The notes under the pieces: generated by a model
What the model was told of the DNA's origin: nothing
Seen by the model: only the letters and a program-made list of their open reading frames with translations
The model's database searches: none
Translations under genes and position numbers: made by a program
Shown here: in pieces, positions 33,081 to 41,900 of the stretch
How positions within the stretch are numbered: the first letter of the stretch is position 1
Layout: every line of letters begins with the position of its first letter
From: Micromonospora rubida
Lineage (GTDB): Bacteria > Actinomycetota > Actinomycetes > Mycobacteriales > Micromonosporaceae
Direction of reading: 5' to 3'
Assembly (NCBI RefSeq): GCF_009908295.1
Contig: NZ_JAAALO010000004.1
Span: 666,629 to 730,628, forward strand
Length of the DNA stretch: 64,000 nt

Positions 33081-33917
33081 ATGGGCATGCTCTGCGCGGT
33101 CAGCTTCAACCGGTACGGGCGGCTCTACTACCTTGACCCGGGCGAGTTCCGCCCGCAGGTGGGCGACCGGGTGCTGGTGCCCACCGACGACGGTCCCGAG
33201 GTCGCGGAGTGTGTCTGGGCCGCGCAGTGGGTCGGCGAGGACACCGACGGCTTCCCCAAGCTGGCCGGGCTCGCCGGGGACGACGACCTGCGCCGCGACG
33301 AGCTGCTGCGGCGGCGCAAGGCCGAGGCGAAGGTGGCCGCGAAGCGGCTGATCCGCGACCACAGCCTGCCCATGAAGGTGGTCGCCGTCGACCACGTCCT
33401 CGGCACCGACGGCGACGGCGACCGCACCACGATCTACTTCACCGCCCCGCACCGGGTCGACTTCCGCTCCCTGGTCCGTGACCTCGGGGCGACCCTGCAC
33501 TGCCGGGTCGAGCTGCGCCAGCTCTCCGCCCGCGACTCCGCCCGGGTGCAGGGCGGCATCGGCTCCTGCGGCCGGGACCTGTGCTGCGCCACCTTCCTCA
33601 CCGACTTCGAGCCGGTCACCATCCGGATGGCCAAGGACCAGGACCTGCCGCTGAACCCGCTGCGGATCTCCGGCGCCTGCGGCCGGCTGATGTGCTGCCT
33701 GAAGTACGAGCATCCCCTCTACCAGCGGTTCCAGGAGTCGGCCCCGCCCGTCGGCAGCCGGGTGAGCTCCCCCGAGGGCGACGGCCGGGTGGTGGGCCAC
33801 AGCGTTCCCCGCGACTCGGTGACCGTCCGCCTGGAGGCCGACGGCTCCCGCTGCTCGTGCAGCCGGGCCTCGGTCTGCGCGCCCCGCCAGGCCCACGACC
33901 AGCACTACACCCCCTGA
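33081..33917 (+). CDS. ricT: PSP1-domain protein RicT (YaaT homologue)
   Basis: 278 residues. The PSP1 domain reads GRLYYLDPGEFRPQVGDRVLV at the start and continues through KVVAVDHVLGTDGDG and YFTAPHRVDFRSLVRDLGA. The conserved Cys pattern GGIGSCGRDLCCATFL and GACGRLMCCLKYEH is complete; in Bacillus RicT this set helps bind an Fe-S cluster with RicA and RicF and controls RNase Y and sporulation. A second Cys group (SRCSCSRASVC) is in the tail. In actinobacteria it lies near holB, as here. Only 14 bp separate its stop from the convergent phosphoesterase. Confidence 0.88.
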   Translation: MGMLCAVSFNRYGRLYYLDPGEFRPQVGDRVLVPTDDGPEVAECVWAAQWVGEDTDGFPKLAGLAGDDDLRRDELLRRRKAEAKVAAKRLIRDHSLPMKVVAVDHVLGTDGDGDRTTIYFTAPHRVDFRSLVRDLGATLHCRVELRQLSARDSARVQGGIGSCGRDLCCATFLTDFEPVTIRMAKDQDLPLNPLRISGACGRLMCCLKYEHPLYQRFQESAPPVGSRVSSPEGDGRVVGHSVPRDSVTVRLEADGSRCSCSRASVCAPRQAHDQHYTP

Positions 33918-33931
33918 CCCGTGGATTGGGG

Positions 33932-35686
33932 TTAGGGGCGGAGGGTGATGGGGGGCTCGGCCAGGTGGGGGGTCAGGGGGGTCTTGGGGGCCAGCCAGGA
34001 GGCTGTGGGGGAGGTGTCCGGGTTGATGCGCCAGTCGCGGGCGACGCGGTCCACCGAGATCGGGTAGATGGTCAGCGTGCCGTCCGGGTCGATGCGCATC
34101 CGCAGGAACGCCTTGGAGTCCTCGATGCCCTGGCCGGCGAAGAGCTCGTTCAGGTTGACCCCGAACGCGCCGGCGATCAGCAGGTACGCCGCCGCCAGCT
34201 CGGCGGCCAGGAACCCGATCACCGGCCCGTAGACCACCGCGGCGGCGGCGGCCGGCAGGGGCCAGGACCAGTGGTAGAAGGGCAGCGACAGCCACGCCCA
34301 GGTGCCGGCGGCGGCCAGCGCCACATGGGCCAGCCCGTGCCCCACCCCGAGCAGCCAGTGTCGTACGTGCCGTTTCCCGCCGGCGCTGGGCGGCTTCGCG
34401 AAGACCGCCGCCCCGAGCATCGTCACCACCAGCATCGCCACCAGCGGGACGCTGAACAGCCGCTGCTCGGTGCCGCCGGCCCGGTTCGCCGCCACCCCGG
34501 CCATGGACAGCATGAGCAGCGTGTGCAGGGTGCCGAGCAGCGTGCAGAAGCCCGGGTTGCGTCTCGGCAGCCGGCGGAACACCTCCCAGCCGTACCGCCG
34601 GGAGCGGGCCCGGTCGGGGTAGCGGGCCACCAGGTCGTACGCGCGGGTGCGGCTGGCCCGCCGGGCCAGGGTGTCGCGCGGCGGCACCTCGATCCGCTCG
34701 GGCAGGTGGTGGGTGGGGTACAGGTAGGCCCCGCCGCTGCCGCAGGTGATCAGTTGCCGGTCCGGGCCGGCGTACCGGGCGTAGTGGTGCAGGTCGCCGG
34801 AGACGAGCAGTCGCACCCGCGCCCCGGTCGGCGAGACGATGGTACGGACGAAGTAGTCGATCGAGTCGTACGCCGTGGGGTGGTCGACGGCCTTGACCCA
34901 GGTCGGCGCCGGCACGGCGATGATCACCTGACTCTGTGGCCCCAGCTTGCGGGCGACCACGTCGAAGTAGGTGAGCTGCGGGTCGTCCAGGTACGAGCCG
35001 GACTGGTCGTCGAGGCCGAGCAGCCACCAGTCGGCGGGCAGTTCCACGGCGAAGTACGAGCGGGACTGCCCGGTTCCCCAGCCGCCGAAGTGCCGGTCCC
35101 GGGACCGGACGAACAGCCGCAGGAAGGCGGTCAGCCCGTCGTACCAGTCGTGGTTGCCGGGCACCGCGAACAGGGTGGGGCGCTCGGGCGGCGTGACCGG
35201 CAGCGCGGCCTGGTACGGCCCCTTGCACCGGTCCTCGTAGGCGGCGTAGGACGCCGACGGGTAGACCTGGTCGCCGCCCATCACCAGGGTCCGCGCCCGG
35301 GGCAGCCGGTGCCCGTCGACCTCCAGCTCGGGCTGGGCGAGCAGGTACGCGACCGAGTATGTGGCGTTGAAGCCGTCGCCCAGGTCGGCCACGTAGTCCA
35401 GCCACAGCCCGCCGTCGGGCCCGACCTGGCGGAAGATCCCGTCGCCGAACGCGTTCTGTAGCTCCCGCTTGTCCAGGTACGCCCCGAACAGCATCGCCAG
35501 CAGCGTACGCAGGCCGGTGCTGATCAGCAGGAGCGGCGCGAGCCAGGGCACCGGCTTGCGCGGGGTGAAGCCCAGCTCCAGCGGATCGGTGCTGCGCGGC
35601 CGACGCGCCGCCTCGGCGTCGGCGCTGTCGTCGCCCGGGCGGTCGACGCCGTCCGGGCCGTCGACGGGGGTGCGATCGTCGGTCAC
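33932..35686 (-). CDS. Membrane metallophosphoesterase
   Basis: 584 residues. After one N-terminal membrane segment, residues 85-380 hold a calcineurin-type phosphoesterase: DLGDGFNATYS, MGGDQVYP, PGNHDWYDG and SGDLHHYARY supply the metal ligands. Four or more C-terminal membrane helices follow (LLGTLHTLLMLSMAG, VPLVAMLVVTMLG, HGLAHVALAAAGTWAW, VYGPVIGFLAAELAAAYLL), then a 75-residue cytosolic tail. Possible targets are phospholipid-type or nucleotide substrates; none is indicated by the sequence. The Asp/Asn/His set looks complete, so activity is likely. Confidence 0.8.
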   Translation of the reverse strand: MTDDRTPVDGPDGVDRPGDDSADAEAARRPRSTDPLELGFTPRKPVPWLAPLLLISTGLRTLLAMLFGAYLDKRELQNAFGDGIFRQVGPDGGLWLDYVADLGDGFNATYSVAYLLAQPELEVDGHRLPRARTLVMGGDQVYPSASYAAYEDRCKGPYQAALPVTPPERPTLFAVPGNHDWYDGLTAFLRLFVRSRDRHFGGWGTGQSRSYFAVELPADWWLLGLDDQSGSYLDDPQLTYFDVVARKLGPQSQVIIAVPAPTWVKAVDHPTAYDSIDYFVRTIVSPTGARVRLLVSGDLHHYARYAGPDRQLITCGSGGAYLYPTHHLPERIEVPPRDTLARRASRTRAYDLVARYPDRARSRRYGWEVFRRLPRRNPGFCTLLGTLHTLLMLSMAGVAANRAGGTEQRLFSVPLVAMLVVTMLGAAVFAKPPSAGGKRHVRHWLLGVGHGLAHVALAAAGTWAWLSLPFYHWSWPLPAAAAAVVYGPVIGFLAAELAAAYLLIAGAFGVNLNELFAGQGIEDSKAFLRMRIDPDGTLTIYPISVDRVARDWRINPDTSPTASWLAPKTPLTPHLAEPPITLRP

Positions 35687-35827
35687 CCGGGGCAGCGTAG
35701 TCCCGGCCAGGCCGTCGCGCTGTCAGGTGCGGGCACCCCCGGCCGGCCGGCTGTCCGCACCCGTCGATGCGGAGGGGAGATCCGACTGGGTTCGCCGCCC
35801 GGGTGTGCCGTACACTTTACGATCGTT

Positions 35828-35901
35828 GCCGCCTTAGCTCAGTCGGCTAGAGCGACGCACTCGTAATGCGTAGGTCGACGGTTCGATTCCGTCAGGCGGC
35901 T
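35828..35901 (+). tRNA. tRNA-Thr (anticodon CGT)
   Basis: Acceptor stem GCCGCCT pairs with AGGCGGC, D arm GCTC/GAGC, anticodon stem ACGCA/TGCGT with loop CTCGTAA (anticodon CGT reads ACG), T arm GACGG/CCGTC with TTCGATT loop. The discriminator base is T and CCA is not encoded. All arms pair without mismatch. Confidence 0.97.
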
Positions 35902-35908
35902 CGGCAAC

Positions 35909-35956
35909 GAGAAAGGCCCCGTGACCAGGCGAAATGCCGGTCAGGGGGCCTTTCTC
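35909..35956 (+). terminator. Terminator behind tRNA-Thr
   Basis: Long hairpin: GAGAAAGGCCCC and GGGGCCTTTCTC arms with an inner GTGACC/GGTCA stem, starting 7 bp past the tRNA. The 3' arm ends in TTTCTC, a weak T-tract. One of the strongest terminators in the window; also suits the convergent crcB operon side. Confidence 0.8.
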
Positions 35957-36031
35957 ATCTCTGGTTTTCGATCTTGTTGACGAGGGCGTGGGGTCACTTG
36001 GTCGGAGAGGCCATCCCGGTACGCCCTGTTG

Positions 36032-36427
36032 CTAGATCAGACCGCCGAGCCACAGGCCGAACGCGGCCAGCACAAGGCTCGCGCCGAGGCTGCCGAGCAC
36101 ATTGAAGGCCTCGACGGCGGCGTTCTTGCGCAGCAGCCCCATCGTGTGCCACTCCTCGGTGGAGAAGGTGGTGTAGGCGCCGAGGAAGCCGACCCCGGCG
36201 ATCGCGGCGAAGTCCTGCGCACCACCAGCGGCGTTCTTCGCGGCATAGCCGGTGACGATGCCGAGCACGAAGGCCCCGGAGACATTGATCAAGAAGGTGC
36301 TCGCCGGGAAGGCCCTGCTGGGCTCGGTGACCCGCTTCTTCCACCATGGCTTCACCAACGCGTCAACGCCGGCGCGGCTCAGCGCCCCGAGCCCGCCGGC
36401 CAGGAACACCCCGATGCCCACCCACAT
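36032..36427 (-). CDS. crcB: Fluoride channel CrcB, second copy
   Basis: 131 residues from ATG 36427, which shares one base with the stop of the upstream crcB. Four membrane segments with the Fluc signature: GALSRAGVDAL, FLINVSGAFVLGIV (Asn of the pore) and GFLGAYTTFSTEEWH. Two adjacent crcB genes usually make a heteromeric dual-topology channel that exports fluoride. The frame is open upstream to 36640 but has no start that fits. Confidence 0.9.
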   Translation of the reverse strand: MWVGIGVFLAGGLGALSRAGVDALVKPWWKKRVTEPSRAFPASTFLINVSGAFVLGIVTGYAAKNAAGGAQDFAAIAGVGFLGAYTTFSTEEWHTMGLLRKNAAVEAFNVLGSLGASLVLAAFGLWLGGLI

Positions 36428-36825
36428 CACGCACGCCCGCTCGTCGGATGCCCCACCCGCAGTTCCGCGAGGCGAGCGCCGAGCGCTGCGGCGATCACTC
36501 CACCGAAAATGCTCACGACGAGGTAGGCGATGCCCACCCCGGTGTGCCGCGCCCCGATCAGTTGATCGGCCTCGACGATGAAGTGCGACCAGGTGGTGAA
36601 GCCGCCGATGACGCCGGTCGAGAGGAACGGCTTGCCCCACGGCCCCGGCAGCCGGTGCGCCGCGAGCAGCGTCATCACGGCACCGAGGGCGAAGGCGCCC
36701 ACCATGTTGATCATAAAGGTGACCCAGGGGAAGTCCGGTGGAGTGGGCGGGGCGAGGCCGAGCCCCAGGACGTACCGCAGGGTGGCGCCGATGCCGCCGC
36801 CGATGATGATCGCCAGGACTGTCAC
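36427..36825 (-). CDS. crcB: Fluoride channel CrcB, first copy
   Basis: 132 residues. GGIGATLRYVLGLGL, FMINMVGAFALGAV and GGFTTWSHFIVEADQL give the Fluc family pattern; the TTFSTF motif of homologues reads TTWSHF. First gene of the crcB pair, transcribed toward the tRNA. Inverted topology relative to its partner is likely from the positive-residue distribution, as in other heteromeric pairs. No fluoride riboswitch was recognised upstream. Confidence 0.9.
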   Translation of the reverse strand: MTVLAIIIGGGIGATLRYVLGLGLAPPTPPDFPWVTFMINMVGAFALGAVMTLLAAHRLPGPWGKPFLSTGVIGGFTTWSHFIVEADQLIGARHTGVGIAYLVVSIFGGVIAAALGARLAELRVGHPTSGRA

Positions 36826-37247
36826 GTACCCATTAGCTCACCGGCGTCCTCGGTCACCGCCCAGGTTGGGGATGCCTCACCCGTACGGTTGGGGCCCTGT
36901 CCGAGCGGGCCCAACATCGAAATACCCACCCCACGACGCGCCACCCCGAGAATCGGCGGCAGCCGCGAAGCGGGCCCCGGGCGGCCACTCACCGGCTCGC
37001 CGGATGATAACTCTGCGTGAAAACTCCGGGGCTTCTGCCCGCAGGGGGCGGACGCCCGGCCAGGCGCGCCATCCGGCAACTGCCACTATCCGAAGAGGCG
37101 GCGTTTCCGCTGGTAGATGTATGGATGTCTCGTTACTCTTGGCTCATCAGCCCAGCGATGTGCTCCTTTGGTCGGGCGCGTCACGCATCTCCGGATTCTT
37201 ACTCGGAGTGATCATTGTGCCCGGCCTTCCCACGGAAGGAGGGCCCC
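36826..37247. other. Gap between crcB operon and endolysin-like gene
   Basis: About 420 bp with no supported gene. The left part should hold the crcB promoter; the right part (37120-37240), relatively AT-rich, should drive the peptidase gene: AGGAGGG lies just before its ATG at 37248. Short frames reading both ways have no recognisable product. Confidence 0.4.
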
Positions 37248-38141
37248 ATGACGCGGGCCCCGACGAATCTCTTGAACGTTCGAACCCTGTTGTTGTTGTA
37301 CCTCAAGGATCTGGACCCGGCCGCCGTCGGCATCGTCGGCGACCCGGCCCACCGCGGGGGTTACCACTGCGGCTCCGACCGGGTCGTGACCAACGACTAC
37401 TCGGTCGTGGAGTCCCCCCGGGACCAGTCGGGGCTGACCCTGGACGCCTCCGGCCTGGACGTCGGCTCCTTCACCGCACAGTCGGGCGGCCGGGCCCACG
37501 ACCTGCGCTCGTTCTCGGTCTGGTGTGTGCAGCAGTGCGCGGCCGGCGCGGCCGACACGCGGGACATCAGGGAGATCATCTACTCCGTGGACGGCAAGGT
37601 CGTCCGGCGGTGGGACCGGCTCGGCAGGCGCACCACCGGCGACAACTCCCACCTGTGGCACACCCACTTCAGCTTCTTCCGCGACTCCACGAAGGCGGGC
37701 CGGGCCCAGACCCCGCTGTTCCGCCGCTACCTGACGACCATCGGACTGCTCACCACGATCCCGGAGGACGACATGAGCGACCAGGCAGAGAACGAGATCC
37801 ACCAGGTGTACGCCGGGCTCTTCGCCGGCGGGTCGAGCATGGGCCGGACCGTCGACCCCGACGGCGCCGGGCCCATGGAGGCCAGCAACAGCATCGTCGC
37901 GAAGCTCGACTACGTGATGTCGCGACTGGACGGTGTGGCCGCCGGGGTCACCACCCTGGGCGGGAAGGACTGGACGGACGAGCCGGCCATCATCGCCGGG
38001 GTGCTCGCCGGGCTGTCCCCGCAACGGCTCTCCGAGGCGTTGACGACCGCCGGGTTGACCCCGGCGGCCATCGCGGCGGCGGTGCCGCCGGACATTGCCC
38101 GGCAGGTCGTCGACGAGCTGACCACCCGGCTGTCCACCTGA
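37248..38141 (+). CDS. M15-like peptidase, phage-endolysin type
   Basis: 297 residues, ATG preceded by GAAGGAGGG. The N-terminal half (about residues 30-160) has the arrangement of LAS/M15 zinc peptidases: DPAHRGGYHCG with a His, SPRDQSGLTLDASGLDVG with an Asp, and SHLWHTHFSFFRDS carrying the last His pair. The rest is a helical C-terminal region with repeated short helices, possibly a wall- or tail-binding part. It has no signal peptide, as expected for an endolysin released by a holin. The following gene looks like a holin. No other phage gene is near. Family call by motif, moderate. Confidence 0.6.
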   Translation: MTRAPTNLLNVRTLLLLYLKDLDPAAVGIVGDPAHRGGYHCGSDRVVTNDYSVVESPRDQSGLTLDASGLDVGSFTAQSGGRAHDLRSFSVWCVQQCAAGAADTRDIREIIYSVDGKVVRRWDRLGRRTTGDNSHLWHTHFSFFRDSTKAGRAQTPLFRRYLTTIGLLTTIPEDDMSDQAENEIHQVYAGLFAGGSSMGRTVDPDGAGPMEASNSIVAKLDYVMSRLDGVAAGVTTLGGKDWTDEPAIIAGVLAGLSPQRLSEALTTAGLTPAAIAAAVPPDIARQVVDELTTRLST

Positions 38142-38212
38142 CGTCACCGTCGACGGGCCATTGCGCATCGTCGCCGGCGTGACCGAGCGACCGATCAACA
38201 GAGGAGGCCCGC

Positions 38213-38455
38213 ATGTCCACCCCCATCCCCGCCTCGACCGCGACCGAACCGCTGTTCACCGTCGGCGCGATCACCGCTGCCGGGACGGCCGTGATCAGCC
38301 TGCTGGTCGCCTTCGGCCTGCCGCTGTCCGCCAATCAGCAGACCGCGATCCTCGGCATGGTCGCCGTGCTCGCCCCGCTGGTGGTGGCAGCGATCGCCCG
38401 GGGCCGGGTCTACTCGCCGGCCACCGTGGCCCGGCTGCTGGAGAGCCGCCGGTAG
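38213..38455 (+). CDS. Holin-like small membrane protein
   Basis: 80 residues, GAGGAGG before the ATG. Two hydrophobic segments (LFTVGAITAAGTAVISLLVAF and AILGMVAVLAPLVVAAIA, shown in part) with a short turn and a charged C terminus (RGRVYSPATVARLLESRR). Size, two helices and position right behind the peptidase fit phage holins of actinobacteriophages. Likely co-transcribed with the peptidase (71-bp gap). Confidence 0.6.
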   Translation: MSTPIPASTATEPLFTVGAITAAGTAVISLLVAFGLPLSANQQTAILGMVAVLAPLVVAAIARGRVYSPATVARLLESRR

Positions 38456-38572
38456 CGCACCGCCCGGAACCGCCCCGGCCAGCTCTACCCGGGGCGGGCC
38501 GGCGGCCTGCGCACCGCCGTGCCCGCCGGCCGCCCTCGACGTGACCAGGCCCCGGGCCCTCCCGGCGTGACC

Positions 38573-38596
38573 GGCCCGGGCCGCGTGGCCCGGGCC
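38573..38596. terminator. Hairpin between holin-like and SRPBCC genes
   Basis: Perfect arms GGCCCGGGCC on a 4-base loop, followed by TTCGTCGTC. It sits between two convergent genes and can serve both. Confidence 0.6.
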
Positions 38597-38618
38597 TTCG
38601 TCGTCGTCCAGGCGCCGA

Positions 38619-39278
38619 TCAGAGCGGCCGGCGGGCGCCGTCGGGGTCGGCATCGGTCGGGTACGCGGGGATGGTCGGCGCAGTCGCCCCGGCGCCGGTC
38701 GGGTACGGGGTGGTGGTCGGCGCAGTCGTCCCGGCGTCGGTGTCCCGGGCGGACCCGTCGCCCCTGCCGCTGTCGCTCCGGGTGCCGGCCGCGTACTCGA
38801 TGCCGGGCGTGCCGAGCTGGCGGCCCTCGTCGATCGTGCCGCGCCAGCCGCCGGTCTCGACGCCACGGCTCTCGATGTACGTCTTGAACCTCTCCAGGTC
38901 GGACTCGGCCTGCCGCTCGACGAGGTGCAGCCGTTCGCCGGTCTTCTCGACGAAGCCCTCCGGCTCGTACTCCAGGAACAGCCGGACCATCGTGCGATTC
39001 GTGTCGACCGGCTGGAAGTAGACGGCGCCGGCGTTGGTGGTGCCCTCGGTGGCGGCCCAGGCGACCTTGCGGTCCGGCACCTGCTCCAGCACCTTCGCGT
39101 CCCACTCGCGCTGGACGCCGGCGATCTCGGCGACCCAGTGCATGCGCCTGTCGTCGAGCTGGTGCACCTCTCTGACAGCTCCCATGAACATGGGGAACTC
39201 CTCGAACTGCGTCCACTGGTTGTACGCGGTGCGGATCGGGACGTTCACCTCGACGGACTTCTCGACAGTGGTGGTCAT
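38619..39278 (-). CDS. SRPBCC (polyketide cyclase-like) protein with Pro/Thr tail
   Basis: 219 residues from ATG 39278, chosen for AGGAGT 4 bp upstream. The SRPBCC fold starts SVEVNVPIRTAYNQWTQFEEF and runs to about residue 145 (HWVAEIAGVQREWDAKV, RLFLEYEPEGFVEKTG). Such proteins bind hydrophobic ligands; the stress-type subgroup is common in actinobacteria. The last 65 residues are low-complexity Thr/Pro/Gly with a near repeat (TTTPYPTGAGATAPT). No partner genes in an operon. Confidence 0.83.
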   Translation of the reverse strand: MTTTVEKSVEVNVPIRTAYNQWTQFEEFPMFMGAVREVHQLDDRRMHWVAEIAGVQREWDAKVLEQVPDRKVAWAATEGTTNAGAVYFQPVDTNRTMVRLFLEYEPEGFVEKTGERLHLVERQAESDLERFKTYIESRGVETGGWRGTIDEGRQLGTPGIEYAAGTRSDSGRGDGSARDTDAGTTAPTTTPYPTGAGATAPTIPAYPTDADPDGARRPL

Positions 39279-39458
39279 CGGCACTCCTTCGGGTTGCGGT
39301 CTTCCGCGCTCTCGCGCGCCGGAAACGTGCTCACGTCCACCGAATCCGTACCCGAGGCCGGTCGTCTCAACCACGTCCGTCCGGGATGGCCGTCACCTCC
39401 GCCGTGGGTCGGCGACGGAACGGTGTCGGGCGGGCTGGCTAACATCCCGCCCGTGACC

Positions 39459-39995
39459 ATGCCTTCAGACAATCCTGTGAAGCTGCTGCCGAGCGCCGGT
39501 GACGAGACCCGGTTCTGGGCCCTGGTGGAGTCCGCGTGGGAGCCGTTGGGCCCCGAGGTCCGGGCGCTGCGCCGTGCCCTTGCCGGGCGCGACCCGGACG
39601 CCGACGACGTCGACGTGTACGCCGTGGACGCCTCGCTCGCCCCGTTCCTGGACAACCTCCGCTCCCTCGGCGCCGAGTTGTCCAGCGAGGAGCTGACCGC
39701 CCTCGACCGGGTGATGGAGCGCAAGCTGTACGACGTCGACCGCGCCGACATCCACGCGGTGACGGACGGCTCCGACGACGGCTTCCTCTACTGCCGGGGC
39801 CATATCGTCGCCCTCGGGCAGGAGTTCTACGAGGCGGTGCGCGCCAACCCCGCCCTCGCCGTCCTGGACGGCACTTGCGAGAGCATCTGCTACCTCTTCG
39901 CCCACCTGCACGACAAGCTGTTCGGCGGGTGGCCGCGCACCGGGTCGGGCATCTCCCGGGAGTCGTTCAGCAACCCGGAGGGCTGGCGCGGCTAG
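39459..39995 (+). CDS. DUF4240 family protein
   Basis: 178 residues from ATG 39459 (GTG 39453 also possible). DUF4240 features are present: ETRFWALVESAW, the Asp-rich loop, LDRVMERKLYDVDRADIHA, then DDGFLYCRGHIVALGQEFYEAV. The family is soluble and of unknown function. The C terminus is Gly/Trp-rich and ends one base before the convergent acetyltransferase. Start chosen because the family motif begins about 15 residues after it. Confidence 0.8.
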   Translation: MPSDNPVKLLPSAGDETRFWALVESAWEPLGPEVRALRRALAGRDPDADDVDVYAVDASLAPFLDNLRSLGAELSSEELTALDRVMERKLYDVDRADIHAVTDGSDDGFLYCRGHIVALGQEFYEAVRANPALAVLDGTCESICYLFAHLHDKLFGGWPRTGSGISRESFSNPEGWRG

Positions 39996-39996
39996 C

Positions 39997-40482
39997 TCAG
40001 AACGCGCAGTACATCACGTGCAGGCCCACCCGGCCCAGGCTCGGGTGGGCGAACGCGCCCGGCACCGTGCCGACCACCTCGAAGCCGTGCCGCCGGTACA
40101 GCTCCACCGCCGTGCGGTTGGTCTCGACCACCGCGTTGAACTGCATCCCGGCGTACCCGCGCTCGCGGGCCCAGCCCAGCGCGTGCCGGCTCAGGGCGGT
40201 GCCCACCCCGCGCCCCCGGGCGTCCGCCGCGACCATGAAGCTGGCCGTGGAGACGTGCGATCCCGGGCCCGGCCGGTTGGTGCCCATCTTGGCCGTGCCG
40301 AGGACCCGGTCGCCCTCGACCGCCACGACGGTCAGGCCGGGCGGGCGCTCCACCCACATGTCGTACGCCTGCCCGGTGGTCATGGCCGGGTCGTACGGGA
40401 AGGTCTCCTCGGCCCGGACGACCTCGCCGACGATCTCCCACACCTGTGGCCAGTCGGCCTCGACGAACTCGCGGATCAGCAC
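39997..40482 (-). CDS. GNAT family N-acetyltransferase
   Basis: 161 residues from GTG 40482; the frame continues far upstream only as a shadow of the MFS gene. Typical GNAT: VLIREFVEADWPQVWEIVGE, the acceptor part, the acetyl-CoA loop ADARGRGVGTALSRHAL (Q/RxxGxG/A), then LYRRHGFEVVGTVPGAF. Likely acetylates a small molecule. Downstream of the MFS gene by 62 bp, so may be in its operon. Confidence 0.87.
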   Translation of the reverse strand: MLIREFVEADWPQVWEIVGEVVRAEETFPYDPAMTTGQAYDMWVERPPGLTVVAVEGDRVLGTAKMGTNRPGPGSHVSTASFMVAADARGRGVGTALSRHALGWARERGYAGMQFNAVVETNRTAVELYRRHGFEVVGTVPGAFAHPSLGRVGLHVMYCAF

Positions 40483-40544
40483 GGCCGACGACGCTAGCAG
40501 CGTCGCCGGCCGGCGACGACCGGTTATCGAGCCGGCCGGGCCGG

Positions 40545-41900
40545 TCACGCCCGGCCCGCCTCCTCCGGCTGGGCGGGCAGCTCCCGCATGCCGCGTACGG
40601 GGGAGAGAAGCACCCAGAACAGGCCGAGCAGCGCGCCGGCGGTGGCGATCCACAGCGCCGGCCGGATGCCGATGGTGGCGCCCAGCGCCCCGCCGAGCAA
40701 CGCGCCGATCGGCCGGATCCCGTAGTTGACCGTGCGCCGGGCGCCCATGGTGCGGGACAGCAGCGCGTCGGGGGTGAGCGCGGTCTGCATCGAGCTGGTG
40801 GTGATGTCGAGCATCATCACGCCGACGCCGGCGCCGAACTCGGAGGCGAAGAGCATGCCGAGCACCACCGGCGTCGGCCCGTCGGCCAGCGGGACGAGCA
40901 GCAGCGGGGCGGGGAAGGCCACGAAGCTCGCCACCATCGTCGGCCCGATCCCGAACCGGCGGGTCAGCCGGCCGGTGACTGCGGCGCCGACGAGCCCGCC
41001 CACCGCGCCCGCGCCCAGCACCGCACCGAGCACGCCGGGGGAGAGTCCGAGCTCCCGGACGGCGTAGAGCACGAAGAGCGCCGAGAACATGAAGTTGAAG
41101 AGGTTGAGGGTGGTGGTGCCGAGCAGGATGGACCGCATCGCCGGTGCCCGCGCCAGGAACCGCAGCCCGTCGGCGATGCCGAGCCCGCCGCCCCGGGCCG
41201 GCGCCGGCTCCGTCGGCCGGATCCGCCCCAGGAAGTACGCGGACACGAGGTACGACGCGGCGTCGGCGAGCAGCGCGATCGGGGCGGTGAGCACCTGCAC
41301 CAGCACGCCGCCGACGCTCGGGCCGGCGACCAGGGACATCGCCCGGCTGCCCGAGATGAGGGTGTTCGCGGCCACGTAGTCGGGCCGGCGCACCAGCGAC
41401 ACGAAGAGCGGCGCGCGGGCCACCTCGAAGAGCACGGCGAGGGTGCCCGTGGCGAAGGCGATCAGGTAGAGCGGTGGCAGGGCCAGCAGGTCGAACAGGT
41501 ACAGCACCGGCACGGCGGCCAGCAGCAGGGCGCGACCGAGGTCGGCGAGGATCATCAGCCGGCGCTTGTGCGGCAACCGGTCGACCCACGCCCCGGCGAG
41601 CAGCGAGAAGAGCAGGTTCGGGGCGAGGGCGGCGGCGGTCAGGTAACCCATCTCGGCCGGGCCGGCGCCGGCCCCGAGCACGGCCAGCAGGGGCAGGGCG
41701 AGGGTGGAGATCTCGTCGCCGAAATACGAGACGGTCTGCGCCGACCAGTACCGCCGGAACGTCCGCTCGCGCAGCAGCCGGGGCAGCCGCCCGCGCCGAA
41801 CGGGACGGGCCGGAGCGGCGGCCTCCGGGGGCGGAACGGCGTCTCGTGCGGCGGCTTCCGGCGGGGCGGCCTCCAGCGCGGCGGTCGGCTCACCGCTCAT
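40545..41900 (-). CDS. MFS transporter, enterobactin/macrolide exporter-like
   Basis: 451 residues, 12 membrane segments. Opens with a charged Pro/Ala N terminus, then RTFRRYWSAQTVSYFGDEIS and LAGAWVDRLPHKRRLMI, the loop 2-3 motif of MFS. The order resembles EntS/MefA-type exporters. Its start lies 11 bp inside the upstream ArsR-type gene, so the two are translationally coupled and the regulator probably controls export. Substrate unknown. Confidence 0.87.
   Translation of the reverse strand: MSGEPTAALEAAPPEAAARDAVPPPEAAAPARPVRRGRLPRLLRERTFRRYWSAQTVSYFGDEISTLALPLLAVLGAGAGPAEMGYLTAAALAPNLLFSLLAGAWVDRLPHKRRLMILADLGRALLLAAVPVLYLFDLLALPPLYLIAFATGTLAVLFEVARAPLFVSLVRRPDYVAANTLISGSRAMSLVAGPSVGGVLVQVLTAPIALLADAASYLVSAYFLGRIRPTEPAPARGGGLGIADGLRFLARAPAMRSILLGTTTLNLFNFMFSALFVLYAVRELGLSPGVLGAVLGAGAVGGLVGAAVTGRLTRRFGIGPTMVASFVAFPAPLLLVPLADGPTPVVLGMLFASEFGAGVGVMMLDITTSSMQTALTPDALLSRTMGARRTVNYGIRPIGALLGGALGATIGIRPALWIATAGALLGLFWVLLSPVRGMRELPAQPEEAGRA

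Noticed and set aside
35828..36030. Prophage attachment site at tRNA-Thr
   Set aside because: The lysin/holin pair is 1.3 kb away, but no integrase and no second copy of the tRNA 3' end were noticed. No evidence for an integrated element.
36840..36930. Fluoride riboswitch upstream of the crcB pair
   Set aside because: A leader with GATG and GGTGA-like elements was inspected on the minus strand but the conserved pseudoknot and CTGATG motifs are not present. A covariance search could decide.
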